From NCBI RefSeq assembly GCF_009687885.1, contig NZ_BLAF01000082.1, positions 1 to 44,301 of the forward strand: a DNA stretch of 44,301 nucleotides, given 5' to 3'. Of this stretch, positions 16,516 to 24,628 are shown piece by piece (position 1 is the stretch's first letter; the number at the start of each line of letters is the position of its first letter). The translations under genes were made by a program, and so were the position numbers. The notes under the pieces were generated by a model. The model saw only the letters and a list, made by a program, of their open reading frames with translations, made no database searches and had not been told where the DNA came from. The DNA is from Acrocarpospora pleiomorpha (GTDB lineage Bacteria; Actinomycetota; Actinomycetes; Streptosporangiales; Streptosporangiaceae).

Positions 16516-17144
16516 CTCCACAGCGGTTCGGGGATCTCGAAACCCACCGGCTCGCCCCACCTGTTGCGATAGCTCACCTCATGGACCGGTCGCCTGGGCG
16601 CGACACCCCAACGACCGGTCGGGTAGCCAAAGGTGACGGTGCACGCCAGCTGCCAGCCCTTACCCTCCGGCACACCGAGGATCCGCATCGCCTCTTCGCC
16701 GTGGAACAGCCCGAGCACGGTCGTCAGCGCGCTCCCGACGCCGAACGCCCGCGCCGCCAGCTGAGCACTCCACACAGATGGATAGATCGACCCCCCGGAC
16801 GGGTCGTTGCGGGTGAACGCGAACAACATCAGCGGGTACGCCTCGAAATGGTCCGCGAGATGCTGCGCCGACTTGAGCACACTGAGCGCCTGCGGATCGC
16901 CCTTCTCGCGCATCGGCTTGTAGTGCGTCTCGAACAGCACCCCGAGCGCCTGCCGGTACAGCGGCCCGAGTTCGGCCTTCACCGCCGGATCGTCCAGCAG
17001 CAGGAACCGCCAGCCCTGCGTGTTGCCGCCGCTCGGGCCGCGCACGGCCGCGTCCAGGATGCGTTCCTGCACCTCGGCCGGGATCGCGTCCGGTTTGACC
17101 CGGCGCATCGCCCGGGTGGTGTAGAGGGCTTCGAAGACGTCCAT
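16503..17144 (-). CDS. Nitroreductase family protein
   Basis: This 213-residue flavin-dependent enzyme is of the nitroreductase superfamily. The N-terminal MDVFEALYTTRAMRRVKPDAIP supplies the FMN-phosphate-binding Arg cluster. AVRGPSGGNTQGWRFLLLDD and SAQLAARAFGVGSAL, plus the C-terminal TFGYPTGRWGVAPRRPVHEV, are family blocks. It reduces an electron-poor substrate with NAD(P)H; the substrate is unknown. Its ATG (17142-17144) overlaps the stop of the upstream racemase by one base (TGATG), so the two proteins are probably translationally coupled and may act in the same pathway. Confidence 0.9.
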   Translation of the reverse strand: MDVFEALYTTRAMRRVKPDAIPAEVQERILDAAVRGPSGGNTQGWRFLLLDDPAVKAELGPLYRQALGVLFETHYKPMREKGDPQALSVLKSAQHLADHFEAYPLMLFAFTRNDPSGGSIYPSVWSAQLAARAFGVGSALTTVLGLFHGEEAMRILGVPEGKGWQLACTVTFGYPTGRWGVAPRRPVHEVSYRNRWGEPVGFEIPEPLWSYDD

Positions 17145-18253
17145 CAGGCGAGGACTCCCAGGTCGCGGAGATTGTTGGCGGTTTCGTCGTCCAGGCCCCA
17201 GGAGGTGAGGTCCCGCAACCTCGTCGCGGGGGCCAGGTCGCTGTGGGGTGCGCCGAGCAGGCGGGGGGCGGGCGCGGGCTGAGTGACACCCGAGACCTCC
17301 ACGAACGTTTCCCGGGCGCGGTTGTGCGGGTGCTCCGGAGCCTCGGCCAGCTCCAGTACGGGCGAGACGCACGCGTCCGACCCCGCGAACACCGCTTCCC
17401 AGTCCGCCCGGGTCCGGGTCGCGAACACGGCGGCCAGGTGGTCGCGGATCACCGGCCAGTTCGCCTGGTCATCCCGATCCGGCAGGTCGGTGAGGCCCAG
17501 TTTGCCGAGCAACTCGGCCCAGAACTGCGGCTCCAGGGATCCGACCGCGAGGTACTTTCCGTCCGCCGTCTCGTACGTGTCGTACATGGGCGCCCCGGTG
17601 TCCAGCAGGTTCGTGCCGCGCGCACCCCAGAAACCCGTCTGGGACGCCTGGTAGAACATCGCCAGCAGCAGTGCCGCGCCGTCCACCATGGCGGCGTCGA
17701 TCACCCGGCCCCGGCCGGTGCGCCCGCGCTCGATGAGGGCGAGCAGCACGCCGTACGCGAGCATGAGGCCGCCGCCCGCGAAGTCGCCGAGGATGTTGAT
17801 CGGCGGGGTGGGCCTGTCCCCGGCGCGGCCCAGCGCGGACAGCGCGCCGGAGATCGCGATGTAGTCGATGTCGTGGCCCGCCGTGGCGGCGAGCGGCCCG
17901 TCCTGGCCCCAGCCGGTCATCCGGCCGTAGATCAGGCGCTCGTTCACCGCGTGCAGGTCGGCGGGGCCGATGCCGAGGCGCTCGGCGACGCCGGGGCGGA
18001 ACACCTCGATGACCACGTCCGCGCTCGCGGCCAGGCGTTTGAACGCGGCGACGCCGTCGGCGGACTTCAGATCCAGGCCGATGGATCGTTTGCCCCGATC
18101 CATCACGTTCGCATGCGGCGCGTCGGTGACCGCTTTGACCCGATCCACCCGGAGCACTTCCGCGCCGTGGTCGGCCAGCATCATGCCCGCGAACGGCCCG
18201 GGAGCCAGCCCGGCCAGTTCCAGCACGCGTACCCCGGCCAACGGTCCGCTCAT
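17144..18253 (-). CDS. mcr: Alpha-methylacyl-CoA racemase (CaiB/BaiF family III CoA-transferase fold)
   Basis: This 369-residue enzyme matches alpha-methylacyl-CoA racemases in length and in its catalytic set. His127 (GHDIDY), Asp157 (ILGDFAGG) and Glu241 (LEPQFW) fall at the positions of the mycobacterial MCR residues. It epimerises 2-methyl-branched acyl-CoA esters, needed before beta-oxidation of methyl-branched fatty acids or sterol side chains. The N-terminus MSGPLAGVRVLELAGLAPGP is typical. GAGGGAG lies upstream of the ATG at 18253. It is coupled by TGATG to the nitroreductase gene. A 92-bp repeat element lies about 95 bases upstream. Confidence 0.93.
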   Translation of the reverse strand: MSGPLAGVRVLELAGLAPGPFAGMMLADHGAEVLRVDRVKAVTDAPHANVMDRGKRSIGLDLKSADGVAAFKRLAASADVVIEVFRPGVAERLGIGPADLHAVNERLIYGRMTGWGQDGPLAATAGHDIDYIAISGALSALGRAGDRPTPPINILGDFAGGGLMLAYGVLLALIERGRTGRGRVIDAAMVDGAALLLAMFYQASQTGFWGARGTNLLDTGAPMYDTYETADGKYLAVGSLEPQFWAELLGKLGLTDLPDRDDQANWPVIRDHLAAVFATRTRADWEAVFAGSDACVSPVLELAEAPEHPHNRARETFVEVSGVTQPAPAPRLLGAPHSDLAPATRLRDLTSWGLDDETANNLRDLGVLA

Positions 18254-18348
18254 CTCGGCTCCCTCGCTCGAATACCTAGAACAATATTCGGAACGGACCT
18301 TCGCGGCACCGCTTGGGGGTGACCAGTATGGGAGAATTACCGCCTCTT

Positions 18349-18440
18349 ATTAACGAGAAACCCGTCCCATAGACAGCCGCAGGGCCGCCGACCAGACGAC
18401 TCACCGCGGCGGCTGTCCAGATCACGACTTTCTCATTAAT
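18349..18440 (+). repeat. 92-bp palindromic repeat element, copy 1
   Basis: It is the inverted counterpart of 32869-32960, with 83 of 92 bases identical and no length difference. Ends are ATTAACGAGAAA and TTTCTCATTAAT (11 of 12 complementary). Internal arms GACAGCCGC and GCGGCTGTC are perfectly complementary, so a long imperfect hairpin can form. It lies between the divergent racemase and kinase genes. No open frame of its own was recognised. It is MITE-like in form, but no family is known to me. Confidence 0.9.
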
Positions 18441-18462
18441 ACTGTGCGGGCAAGGGGGCACG

Positions 18463-19929
18463 ATGGAGGGGGAACGGCTGGTCGCGGGGCGCTACCAGCT
18501 CAAGCGGAAGCTCGGGCAAGGCGCGATGGGCGTGGTGTGGGAGGGGCACGACACGCTGCTGGATCGGCCGGTCGCGGTCAAGGAGGTCATGCTGCCGCTC
18601 GGCCTGCCGCCAGGCGAACTGGAACGCCAGCTTCTGCGGACCGGGCGCGAGGCCAGGACCGCCGCCCGGCTCAGCCACCGCAGCATCGTCGCGATCTACG
18701 ACGTGGCGGAGGAGGACGGCCGCCCGTGGATCGTGATGGAACTCGTCCGCGCGCCCTCCCTGGAGCAGCTCGTCCGGGAGCAGGGCTCGCTGCCGGTGAA
18801 AGAGGTGGCCGCGATCGGGCGGCAGATCCTGTCCGCGCTGGCCACCGCGCACGCCGCCGGGGTGCTGCATCGGGACGTCAAACCGGCCAACATCCTGGTC
18901 ACGCCGGAGGGGCGGGCGGTCCTCACCGACTTCGGCATCGCCACCACCGAGCACGAGGCGAACCTGCCGGTGGTCGGGATGATCACCGGGTCGCCCGCGT
19001 TCCTCGCGCCGGAACGCGCGGAGTCGCGCGAGTTCGGGCCACCCTCCGACCTGTGGTCGCTCGGCGCCACCCTGTACGCGGCCGTGCTCGGCAGGTCGCC
19101 GTTCGACCGGGGCACCATGATCGCCACCGTGGCGGCGGTGCTGACCGAGGAACCCGACTTCGGGCGGCTCCACCCAGCCCTGCATCCGGCGCTGTCGGCG
19201 CTGCTCAAGCGGGATCCCGCCGAGCGGGCCGACGCCGCCGAGGCCGAGCGCCTGCTGTCCCTGGTCGACGGCGGGCCTGCGCGCGAGCCGGGGAGCCGGC
19301 GGCGGAGCCGTACCTGGCTGATCGCGGTCGCGGCCGTCGCGGTGGTCGCGGTCAGCGGGACCGCCGCCTGGTCGATGATGTCCCTCGACCAACCAGTGGC
19401 TCCGGTCATCGTGTCTCCGTCTCCGTCTCCCTCTCCCTCTCCGTCACCGGAGCCGAGCGTCACTCCCACCCGCGTGTCCGCCTTCAAGCGGTACGTCTCC
19501 CCGGCCGGCTGGACGATCGGCTACCCGCGCACCTGGACCGGCTCCCGCGCGGAGGCGTTCACCGAATGGCTGAGCCGCGACGGCGGCAGCCACCTCGGCG
19601 TGGAGGAGATCGTCCCGCACGCCGCGCAGCGCGAGATGATCGCCGAGATCGAGGCCATCCGCTCCCGCGACGCCCGCGACTACCGCCGCCTGCGCCTCGA
19701 TCGTGTCTCCTGGTCCTACGGCGGCGCCGTCGAATGGGAGTCCACCTTCACCCCGGTGGACACCGCGAGCAGCCCCTGGCTCACCGTCGGCGTCGGCTAC
19801 CGCGAACTCACCCGCCTGCTGACCGTCGGCGACCGCGCGTTCCTGATCACCTGGACGTCGGAGGAGGCGCGCTGGGCGGCCCAGACGGAAGCGATGACCA
19901 AGGTTCTGGACAGCTTCCGGCCAAGGTGA
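18463..19929 (+). CDS. Membrane-anchored serine/threonine protein kinase
   Basis: This 488-residue Hanks-type kinase has the Gly loop GQGAMGVVW (18-26), catalytic Lys40 in VAVKEV, HRDVKPANIL with Asp138, DFGIA (156-160) and APE at 182-184. A single membrane helix (~284-303) separates the kinase from a Pro/Ser-repeat linker (~318-332) and a ~150-residue extracellular domain (VSAFKRYVSPAGWTIGYPRT) without PASTA motifs, presumably a sensor. ATG 18463 has AAGGGGG eight bases upstream. The end of the 92-bp element just upstream supplies a TAATACT -10-like sequence (18437-18443). Substrates are unknown. It precedes the tms genes on the same strand by 180 bases but probably has its own terminator. 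Confidence 0.92.
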   Translation: MEGERLVAGRYQLKRKLGQGAMGVVWEGHDTLLDRPVAVKEVMLPLGLPPGELERQLLRTGREARTAARLSHRSIVAIYDVAEEDGRPWIVMELVRAPSLEQLVREQGSLPVKEVAAIGRQILSALATAHAAGVLHRDVKPANILVTPEGRAVLTDFGIATTEHEANLPVVGMITGSPAFLAPERAESREFGPPSDLWSLGATLYAAVLGRSPFDRGTMIATVAAVLTEEPDFGRLHPALHPALSALLKRDPAERADAAEAERLLSLVDGGPAREPGSRRRSRTWLIAVAAVAVVAVSGTAAWSMMSLDQPVAPVIVSPSPSPSPSPSPEPSVTPTRVSAFKRYVSPAGWTIGYPRTWTGSRAEAFTEWLSRDGGSHLGVEEIVPHAAQREMIAEIEAIRSRDARDYRRLRLDRVSWSYGGAVEWESTFTPVDTASSPWLTVGVGYRELTRLLTVGDRAFLITWTSEEARWAAQTEAMTKVLDSFRPR

Positions 19930-20084
19930 TCCAGAGCGGGAATAGGCCGGGAGAGTCGAGGGTTCTCCCATGTCGGAGTGGGAACAACTGTCAACGCACG
20001 CCCAACGAACCGACAGTTTTCTCGGGTTTAACGTGTCGAGTCTGGTCTGGGTTGTTTTAGGGGGATAGCGTTCCTCTAGAGACG

Positions 20085-20110
20085 ATCTCTACTATCCTGG
20101 GGGTGGTGTC
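20085..20110 (+). promoter_or_regulatory. Putative promoter of the tmsAB genes
   Basis: A TATCCT -10-like hexamer lies about 15 bases before the tmsA start. The upstream 19990-20030 segment has an AACTGTC/GACAGTT inverted repeat followed by T-rich sequence that could terminate kinase transcription. No clear -35 is seen. Confidence 0.35.
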
Positions 20111-21481
20111 ATGCCCGAGCGCACGACCAGTATGACCACCCATCGGAGAGCGGTCGAGCAGATCCGCGACTCCTACGCCGCGATCCCCGACGACGCGGCC
20201 CCGCGCCTGGCCAAGGCCACCACGAACCTGTTCCGGTTCCGCGAGCCCGCCAAGGTCGCCAAGCTCTCCGCCCGCGACCTCGACCAGGTCATTCACGTCG
20301 ACCCGGATGCCCGCACCGCGGAAGTCCAGGGCATGACGACTTACGAGAATCTGGTCGACGCCACGCTGCCGCACGGGCTGATGCCGTTCGTGGTGCCGCA
20401 GCTGAAGACGATCACGCTGGGGGGCGCGGTCACCGGGCTCGGCATCGAGTCCAGTTCCTTCAGGGACGGTCTGCCGCACGAGTCGGTGGAGGAGCTGGAA
20501 ATCCTCACCGGCGACGGCCGGATCGTGGTCGCCCGCGCCGACAACGAGTTCAGCGACCTGTTCCACGCCTTCCCCAACTCGTACGGCACGCTCGGCTACG
20601 CGCTCCGCATCAAGATCAAGCTGGCCCCCGTGCAGCCGTTCGTGCGGCTCACCCACGTGCGGTTCACCGACGCCGACAAGTGCATGCTGGCCATGCAGGA
20701 GATCTGCGAGACCCGGGAGCACGACGGCGACCCGATCGACTTCATCGACGGCACCTTCTTCGGCCCCGACGAGATGTACATCACGCTTGGGCGGTTCGCC
20801 GAGCGCGCACCGTACGCGTCGGATTACACGGGAATGCGGATCTACTACCAGTCGATGCGTAACCGTACCCGCGACTGGCTCACCATCCGCGACTACCTGT
20901 GGCGCTGGGACACCGACTGGTTCTGGTGCTCGCGCGCCTTCGGCGTGCAGCAGCCCCTGGTGCGGTCCATCACCCCGCGCCGCTGGCTGCGCTCCGACGT
21001 CTACCGCAAGCTGGTCGGCCTCGACCAGCGCTACGGCATCACCGCCAGGATCGACCGCTGGCGCGACAACCCGATGCACGAGTCGGTCATCCAGGACGTG
21101 GAGGTCCCGGTCGAGCGGGGCGCCGAGTTCCTGGAGTTCTTCCACAGCCAGGTGGGCATGACGCCGCTCTGGATGTGCCCCCTGAAAGCCACCAGAGACT
21201 GGAGCCTCTACCCGCTGGACTCCGGGCGGCTCTACGTGAACTTCGGTTTCTGGGGGATGGTGGCCCTGCCGAGAGGACGGCAGGACGGCTACTACAACCG
21301 TCTGATCGAACGCGCCGTGCACGAACTGGAGGGCCACAAGTCCCTCTATTCGACCTCCTTCTATGCTCGAGAGGAGTTCTGGCGCTTCTACAACGGAGAC
21401 GCTTACTGGCCGGTCAAACGTGCGTACGACCCCGGTGGACGTTTGCTCGACCTGTATGAGAAATGTGTACGGGGAAGGTGA
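20111..21481 (+). CDS. tmsA: FAD-binding oxidoreductase for 10-methyl fatty acid formation
   Basis: This 456-residue flavoprotein has an FAD-binding type 4 (PCMH-like) N-terminal domain: MTTYENLVDATLPHG, ITLGGAVTGLGIESSSFRDG and SVEELEILTGDGRIVVARAD. The C-terminal half is substrate-binding (DWSLYPLDSGRLYVNFGFWG). Proteins of this kind paired with a cyclopropane-synthase-like methyltransferase (TmsA/BfaA with TmsB/BfaB) reduce the 10-methylene intermediate on phospholipid acyl chains to a 10-methyl branch such as tuberculostearate. The adjacent gene is that methyltransferase, which strongly supports the assignment. ATG 20111 is preceded by GGGGGTGG. ATG 20132 is an alternative. A tms-specific third gene (tmsC) is not seen. 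Confidence 0.85.
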   Translation: MPERTTSMTTHRRAVEQIRDSYAAIPDDAAPRLAKATTNLFRFREPAKVAKLSARDLDQVIHVDPDARTAEVQGMTTYENLVDATLPHGLMPFVVPQLKTITLGGAVTGLGIESSSFRDGLPHESVEELEILTGDGRIVVARADNEFSDLFHAFPNSYGTLGYALRIKIKLAPVQPFVRLTHVRFTDADKCMLAMQEICETREHDGDPIDFIDGTFFGPDEMYITLGRFAERAPYASDYTGMRIYYQSMRNRTRDWLTIRDYLWRWDTDWFWCSRAFGVQQPLVRSITPRRWLRSDVYRKLVGLDQRYGITARIDRWRDNPMHESVIQDVEVPVERGAEFLEFFHSQVGMTPLWMCPLKATRDWSLYPLDSGRLYVNFGFWGMVALPRGRQDGYYNRLIERAVHELEGHKSLYSTSFYAREEFWRFYNGDAYWPVKRAYDPGGRLLDLYEKCVRGR

Positions 21482-21487
21482 TGACAC

Positions 21488-22747
21488 ATGAATCTCGCCG
21501 AGATCTTTGAAAGGGTTGTCGGATCTGGGGCCGGCATCGAGTTCTGCGCGTACGACGGCAGCAAGGCGGGCCCATCCGGCGCGGACATCCGCCTCGAGGT
21601 GAAGTCGCCGCTCGCGGTCGCCTACCTGGCCCAGGCCCCGGGTGAGCTCGGCATGGCCCGGGCCTACATCTCCGGCCATCTGGACGTGCAGGGCGACATG
21701 TACGAGCTGCTCGACCGGATGTGGTCGTTAACGATCAACGACATCTCGACGTCCGAGAAGATCGCCGCCGTCCGGGCGCTCGGCGTCAAGCCGTTGCTGA
21801 CCCGGGTCCCGCTGCCCGCCCAGGAGGTCCGCCGCTCGGCGATGGCCCGCCTCGGCAGTCGGCACGCCAAGCAGCGCGACGCCGAGGCGATCCACCACCA
21901 CTACGACGTCTCCAACCGCTTCTACGAGTGGGTGCTCGGCCCTTCGATGGCCTACACCTGCGCGACCTATCCCACCCCTGACGCCACGCTCGAACAGGCC
22001 CAGCACACCAAGTTCGACCTGGTCGCCAGGAAGCTCGACCTCAAGCCCGGCATGCGCCTGCTGGATGTGGGCTGCGGCTGGGGCAGCATGGTCCGCCACG
22101 CCGCCCGCGAGTACGGCGTGAAGGCGCTCGGCGTCACCCTCAGCCGCCAGCAGGCCGAATGGGCGCAGAAGGCCATCGCCGAGGAAGGCCTCGGCGAGCT
22201 CGCCGAAGTGCGCTTCCTGGACTACCGCGACGTCGCCGAGTCCAGCTTCGACGTGATCAGCTCCATCGGCCTCACCGAGCACATCGGCCGCGACCAGCTC
22301 GGCGCCTACTTCCGTTTCCTCCACGGCAAGCTCAAGCCCGGCGGCCGCCTGCTCAACCACTGCATCACCCGCCCGACCGGCAAGGAGCGGACGATCAACA
22401 AGGGCGGTTTCATCAACCGCTACGTCTTCCCCGACGGCGAGCTGGAGTCGGTCGGCACGCTCGTCCGGGAAATGGAAGACAACGGCTTCGAGATCCGCCA
22501 CGAGGAGAACCTGCGCGAACACTACGCGCTGACCCTCCGCGACTGGTGCCGCAACCTGGACGACCACTGGGACGAGGCCGTCCGCGAGGTCGGCCAGGGC
22601 ACCGCCCGCGTCTGGCGCCTCTACATGGCCGGCTGCATCGTCGGCTTCGAACGCAACAAAATCCAACTCCACCAGGTCCTAGGCGTCAACCTCGACGACG
22701 AGGGCGCCTCCCACGTCCCCCTCCGCCCGTCCCTCGACTGGCCCTGA
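21488..22747 (+). CDS. tmsB: Cyclopropane-synthase-like SAM methyltransferase (10-methylene fatty acid synthase)
   Basis: This 419-residue member of the CFA synthase family has HHHYDVSNRFYEWVLGPSMA (136-155), SAM motif I LLDVGCGWGS (191-200), LGVTLSRQQAEWA and ISSIGLTEHIG. It transfers a methyl group from S-adenosylmethionine to the double bond of unsaturated phospholipid acyl chains. Together with the upstream flavoprotein (4-base gap after the TGATGA stops, AAGG ribosome site) it should give 10-methyl-branched lipids, which are common in Streptosporangiales and mycobacteria. A plain cyclopropane synthase is the alternative, less likely given the partner. Its last 86 codons and terminator are duplicated at 24195-24499. 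Confidence 0.88.
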   Translation: MNLAEIFERVVGSGAGIEFCAYDGSKAGPSGADIRLEVKSPLAVAYLAQAPGELGMARAYISGHLDVQGDMYELLDRMWSLTINDISTSEKIAAVRALGVKPLLTRVPLPAQEVRRSAMARLGSRHAKQRDAEAIHHHYDVSNRFYEWVLGPSMAYTCATYPTPDATLEQAQHTKFDLVARKLDLKPGMRLLDVGCGWGSMVRHAAREYGVKALGVTLSRQQAEWAQKAIAEEGLGELAEVRFLDYRDVAESSFDVISSIGLTEHIGRDQLGAYFRFLHGKLKPGGRLLNHCITRPTGKERTINKGGFINRYVFPDGELESVGTLVREMEDNGFEIRHEENLREHYALTLRDWCRNLDDHWDEAVREVGQGTARVWRLYMAGCIVGFERNKIQLHQVLGVNLDDEGASHVPLRPSLDWP

Positions 22748-22760
22748 TATTTCTGAGTAC

Positions 22761-22790
22761 GGCTCCCGCGCGATGTTCCACGCGGGGGCC
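22761..22790 (+). terminator. Terminator hairpin after tmsB
   Basis: Stem GGCTCCCGCG (22761-22770) pairs with CGCGGGGGCC (22781-22790), with one T-G wobble. It begins 13 bases after the stop. A near-copy follows the duplicated fragment at 24470-24499. Confidence 0.7.
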
Positions 22791-22854
22791 GCCATCTCTG
22801 GTTGACGAACTCGGGCTCGAACCCCGCCGGGCGCTCGGTTCGCCAAGCCCTCCA

Positions 22855-23223
22855 TCATGGCGCCACCGTCGGGTTATCGCGGCACAGTCCGACCAGATCG
22901 CACCTCGCACAGGTGTCACACCACTGCGACTTTCTCGGGAGCCGGTTCTCCCGGAGCGCGTCCCCGGCATCCAGGATCTTGTCGCGGATATCGAGCAGCA
23001 GCCTTTCGTTGATGACCTCGCGCTGGCTGGCGGCGCTGTCGTCCAGGCGTTTGATCAAGTCAATCCGGCCGTCCACTGTCACGCCGGGGGTGACATGGAC
23101 CCGGATTGGCTGCTCTGAGTAGAGCGTGTTGAGCAGTCCGGCTCCGTTCTCCCGCAGGTAGCGGCGGATCGCGGCACGTGCGGAGTTCCGGAGCTGACGG
23201 GTCAACTCCTCCCTATACCCCAA
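22855..23223 (-). pseudogene. Remnant of a UvrD-like helicase/PD-(D/E)XK nuclease C-terminus
   Basis: This 122-codon frame resembles the C-terminal nuclease region of actinobacterial UvrD-type helicases. It has the segment PIRVHVTPGVTVDGRIDLIK, then VINERLLLDIRDKILDAGDA and a four-cysteine cluster (WCDTCARCDLVGLCRD) of the kind that holds an iron-sulfur cluster in AddB/Cas4-like nucleases. After RIDLIKRLDD the expected block with the catalytic Lys motif (around VDFKS) and its following helices is missing, as is the whole helicase part. The only start is a TTG with no upstream gene. I infer a truncated, internally deleted, non-functional remnant. The family assignment is from recall and moderately sure. 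Confidence 0.5.
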
Positions 23224-23248
23224 GGGGGTATTACCGAGTCCGAAGTGT

Positions 23249-23956
23249 TCAATCCGTGGGGTGAAACGGAAGTCCGATGTTCTCCCCCTGCATCAGCCTG
23301 TCGATTGACTGCTGCATCACCTTGCTGTCGTTCAGGCGCGGGAACGGCTCCCCGGCAGGGACGTCCACGCCCAGGAAACGGCAGAGCGGCTCCCACCCTT
23401 CCCGCACGTCGAACACCAGCAGCCGCTCAGGCGGCAGGCTCTCCTTCACCGTGGCCGTGTGCCGCTCGAACGCCGCGATGGTGTCCTTCTCGTCGGGGAC
23501 CTCGCCGAAGGGCCGGTCGCTGCCCAACCCCTCCCGTTTCATGCGCTCGAGCAGCGGGCGGGTGATCTTCATGCTCTCCACCAGACCGGCCATCTCCGGT
23601 GCCAGCTTCTCCGCCTGTAACCGCGCCGGGCCGTTGGCGATGAGCGTCTGCATGCTCGCAAACCAGGCGTACGGGTCGCGTACCGTAAGGACCACCTTGG
23701 CCTCTGGGTACCTGGCCGCCAGCTCGCGCCAGAAGAACGAGGCCGGCCAGTCGACAGCGGAACGGAACCCCTCGAACACGTGATCCCACTCCGGCACCGC
23801 GTCACCGTATGCCAGGGGCGCCCACCGCCGGGCGCGGTCGGGGTTGGACCCGACGTCGAACATATGGTGGCAGGGCCCGAACCCCAGCCGTTCCAGCGCC
23901 GCCTTCATCGAACTCGTACCGGTGCGCGGGAATCCCGCGCCGATCACGGTCAGCAT
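23249..23956 (-). CDS. Sulfotransferase family protein
   Basis: This 235-residue protein has the sulfotransferase P-loop-like PAPS-binding motif at its start (GAGFPRTGTSSMKAALERLG) and the 3'-phosphate-binding region VVLTVRDPYAWFASM. Other family features are HHMFDV, AVDWPASFFWRELAARYPEA and LLVFDVREGWEPLCRFLGV. It is predicted to transfer sulfate from PAPS to a hydroxylated small molecule or lipid. The acceptor is unknown, although neighbouring lipid-modifying genes make a lipid acceptor conceivable. GAGGGG precedes the ATG at 23956. The gene lies between the original and duplicated tmsB ends. Confidence 0.88.
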   Translation of the reverse strand: MLTVIGAGFPRTGTSSMKAALERLGFGPCHHMFDVGSNPDRARRWAPLAYGDAVPEWDHVFEGFRSAVDWPASFFWRELAARYPEAKVVLTVRDPYAWFASMQTLIANGPARLQAEKLAPEMAGLVESMKITRPLLERMKREGLGSDRPFGEVPDEKDTIAAFERHTATVKESLPPERLLVFDVREGWEPLCRFLGVDVPAGEPFPRLNDSKVMQQSIDRLMQGENIGLPFHPTD

Positions 23957-24194
23957 GTTGCCCCTCCATGAGGTGTCGGCTTGCCCCGATCATGGTGGTG
24001 CGATCATGGACCTGGCAATCCCTTCTATGACCGTCAGCCCCGAAATGTGACAACACCTGAGGTACCGAAGGGGGGATGGCGGGGGCTCCGACGAAGGCGG
24101 GGGAGAAGCCGTTGGTTGAGCGCGGGGAGGTAGCCGTGCCCTCGCCGACGGTCAGCTCAGGACCGGTGACACGACCTTCGCCACGCGGACGGAT

Positions 24195-24455
24195 TTCGAG
24201 ATCCGCCACGAGGAGAACCTGCGCGAACACTACGCGCTGACCCTCCGCGACTGGTGCCGCAACCTGGACGACCACTGGGACGAGGCCGTCCGCGAGGTCG
24301 GCCAGGGCACCGCCCGCGTCTGGCGCCTCTACATGGCCGGCTGCATCGTCGGCTTCGAACGCAACAAAATCCAACTCCACCAGGTCCTGGGCGTCAACCT
24401 CGACGACGAGGGCGCCTCCCACGTCCCCCTCCGCCCGTCCCTCGACTGGCCCTGA
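24195..24455 (+). pseudogene. Duplicated 3' fragment of tmsB
   Basis: This 261-bp stretch is almost identical to 22487-22747 (one difference seen: CTGGGC for CTAGGC). It corresponds to residues 334-419 of the methyltransferase and includes the stop. Similarity continues through the terminator hairpin to about 24499. The methyltransferase catalytic core is absent. The in-frame sequence upstream is unrelated and opens only 25 codons back to a TGA, so no functional product is expected. It is a recent partial duplication about 1.7 kb downstream of the source gene. Confidence 0.9.
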
Positions 24456-24469
24456 TACTTCCGGGGTAC

Positions 24470-24499
24470 GGCTCCCGCGCGGGGTTCCACGCGGGGGCC
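24470..24499 (+). terminator. Terminator hairpin of the duplicated tmsB end
   Basis: Copy of the tmsB terminator: GGCTCCCGCG (24470-24479) with CGCGGGGGCC (24490-24499). The loop differs from the original. Confidence 0.65.
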
Positions 24500-24589
24500 G
24501 TCTCGTGTCCTGGTACCAGGGGCCCTTAGGCGGGTCCAGCGCGGGATTCGTTTGTACCCCGGCACCCGAGCTTCAGGCGATTCCGGGAT

Positions 24590-24618
24590 GACTCCCGCGC
24601 AGGTCCGGCGCGGGAGCC
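24590..24618 (-). terminator. Terminator hairpin after the sugar dehydrogenase gene
   Basis: CTCCCGCGC (24592-24600) pairs perfectly with GCGCGGGAG (24608-24616) around a 7-base loop, about 11 bases beyond the stop of the minus-strand gene. No T-tract is present. Confidence 0.65.
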
Positions 24619-24628
24619 ATTCGCGTGC

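Noticed and set aside
18276..18461. Small minus-strand frame through copy 1 of the 92-bp element, with a similar peptide in copy 2
   Set aside because: The peptide similarity follows from DNA similarity. Substitutions do not favour third positions and no ribosome site is present.
22800..22860. tRNA-like T-loop sequence GGTTCGAG on the minus strand
   Set aside because: The T-arm would have at most four pairs, no acceptor stem or anticodon arm could be built around it, and the region overlaps no cloverleaf.
23224..24060. Composite transposon between the tmsB copies
   Set aside because: No transposase, terminal inverted repeats or target duplication was found. The flanking repeats are gene fragments.
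24120..24455. Second functional methyltransferase gene at the tmsB duplicate
   Set aside because: Only the last 86 codons are present. The in-frame upstream sequence is short and unrelated, and the SAM-binding domain is missing.
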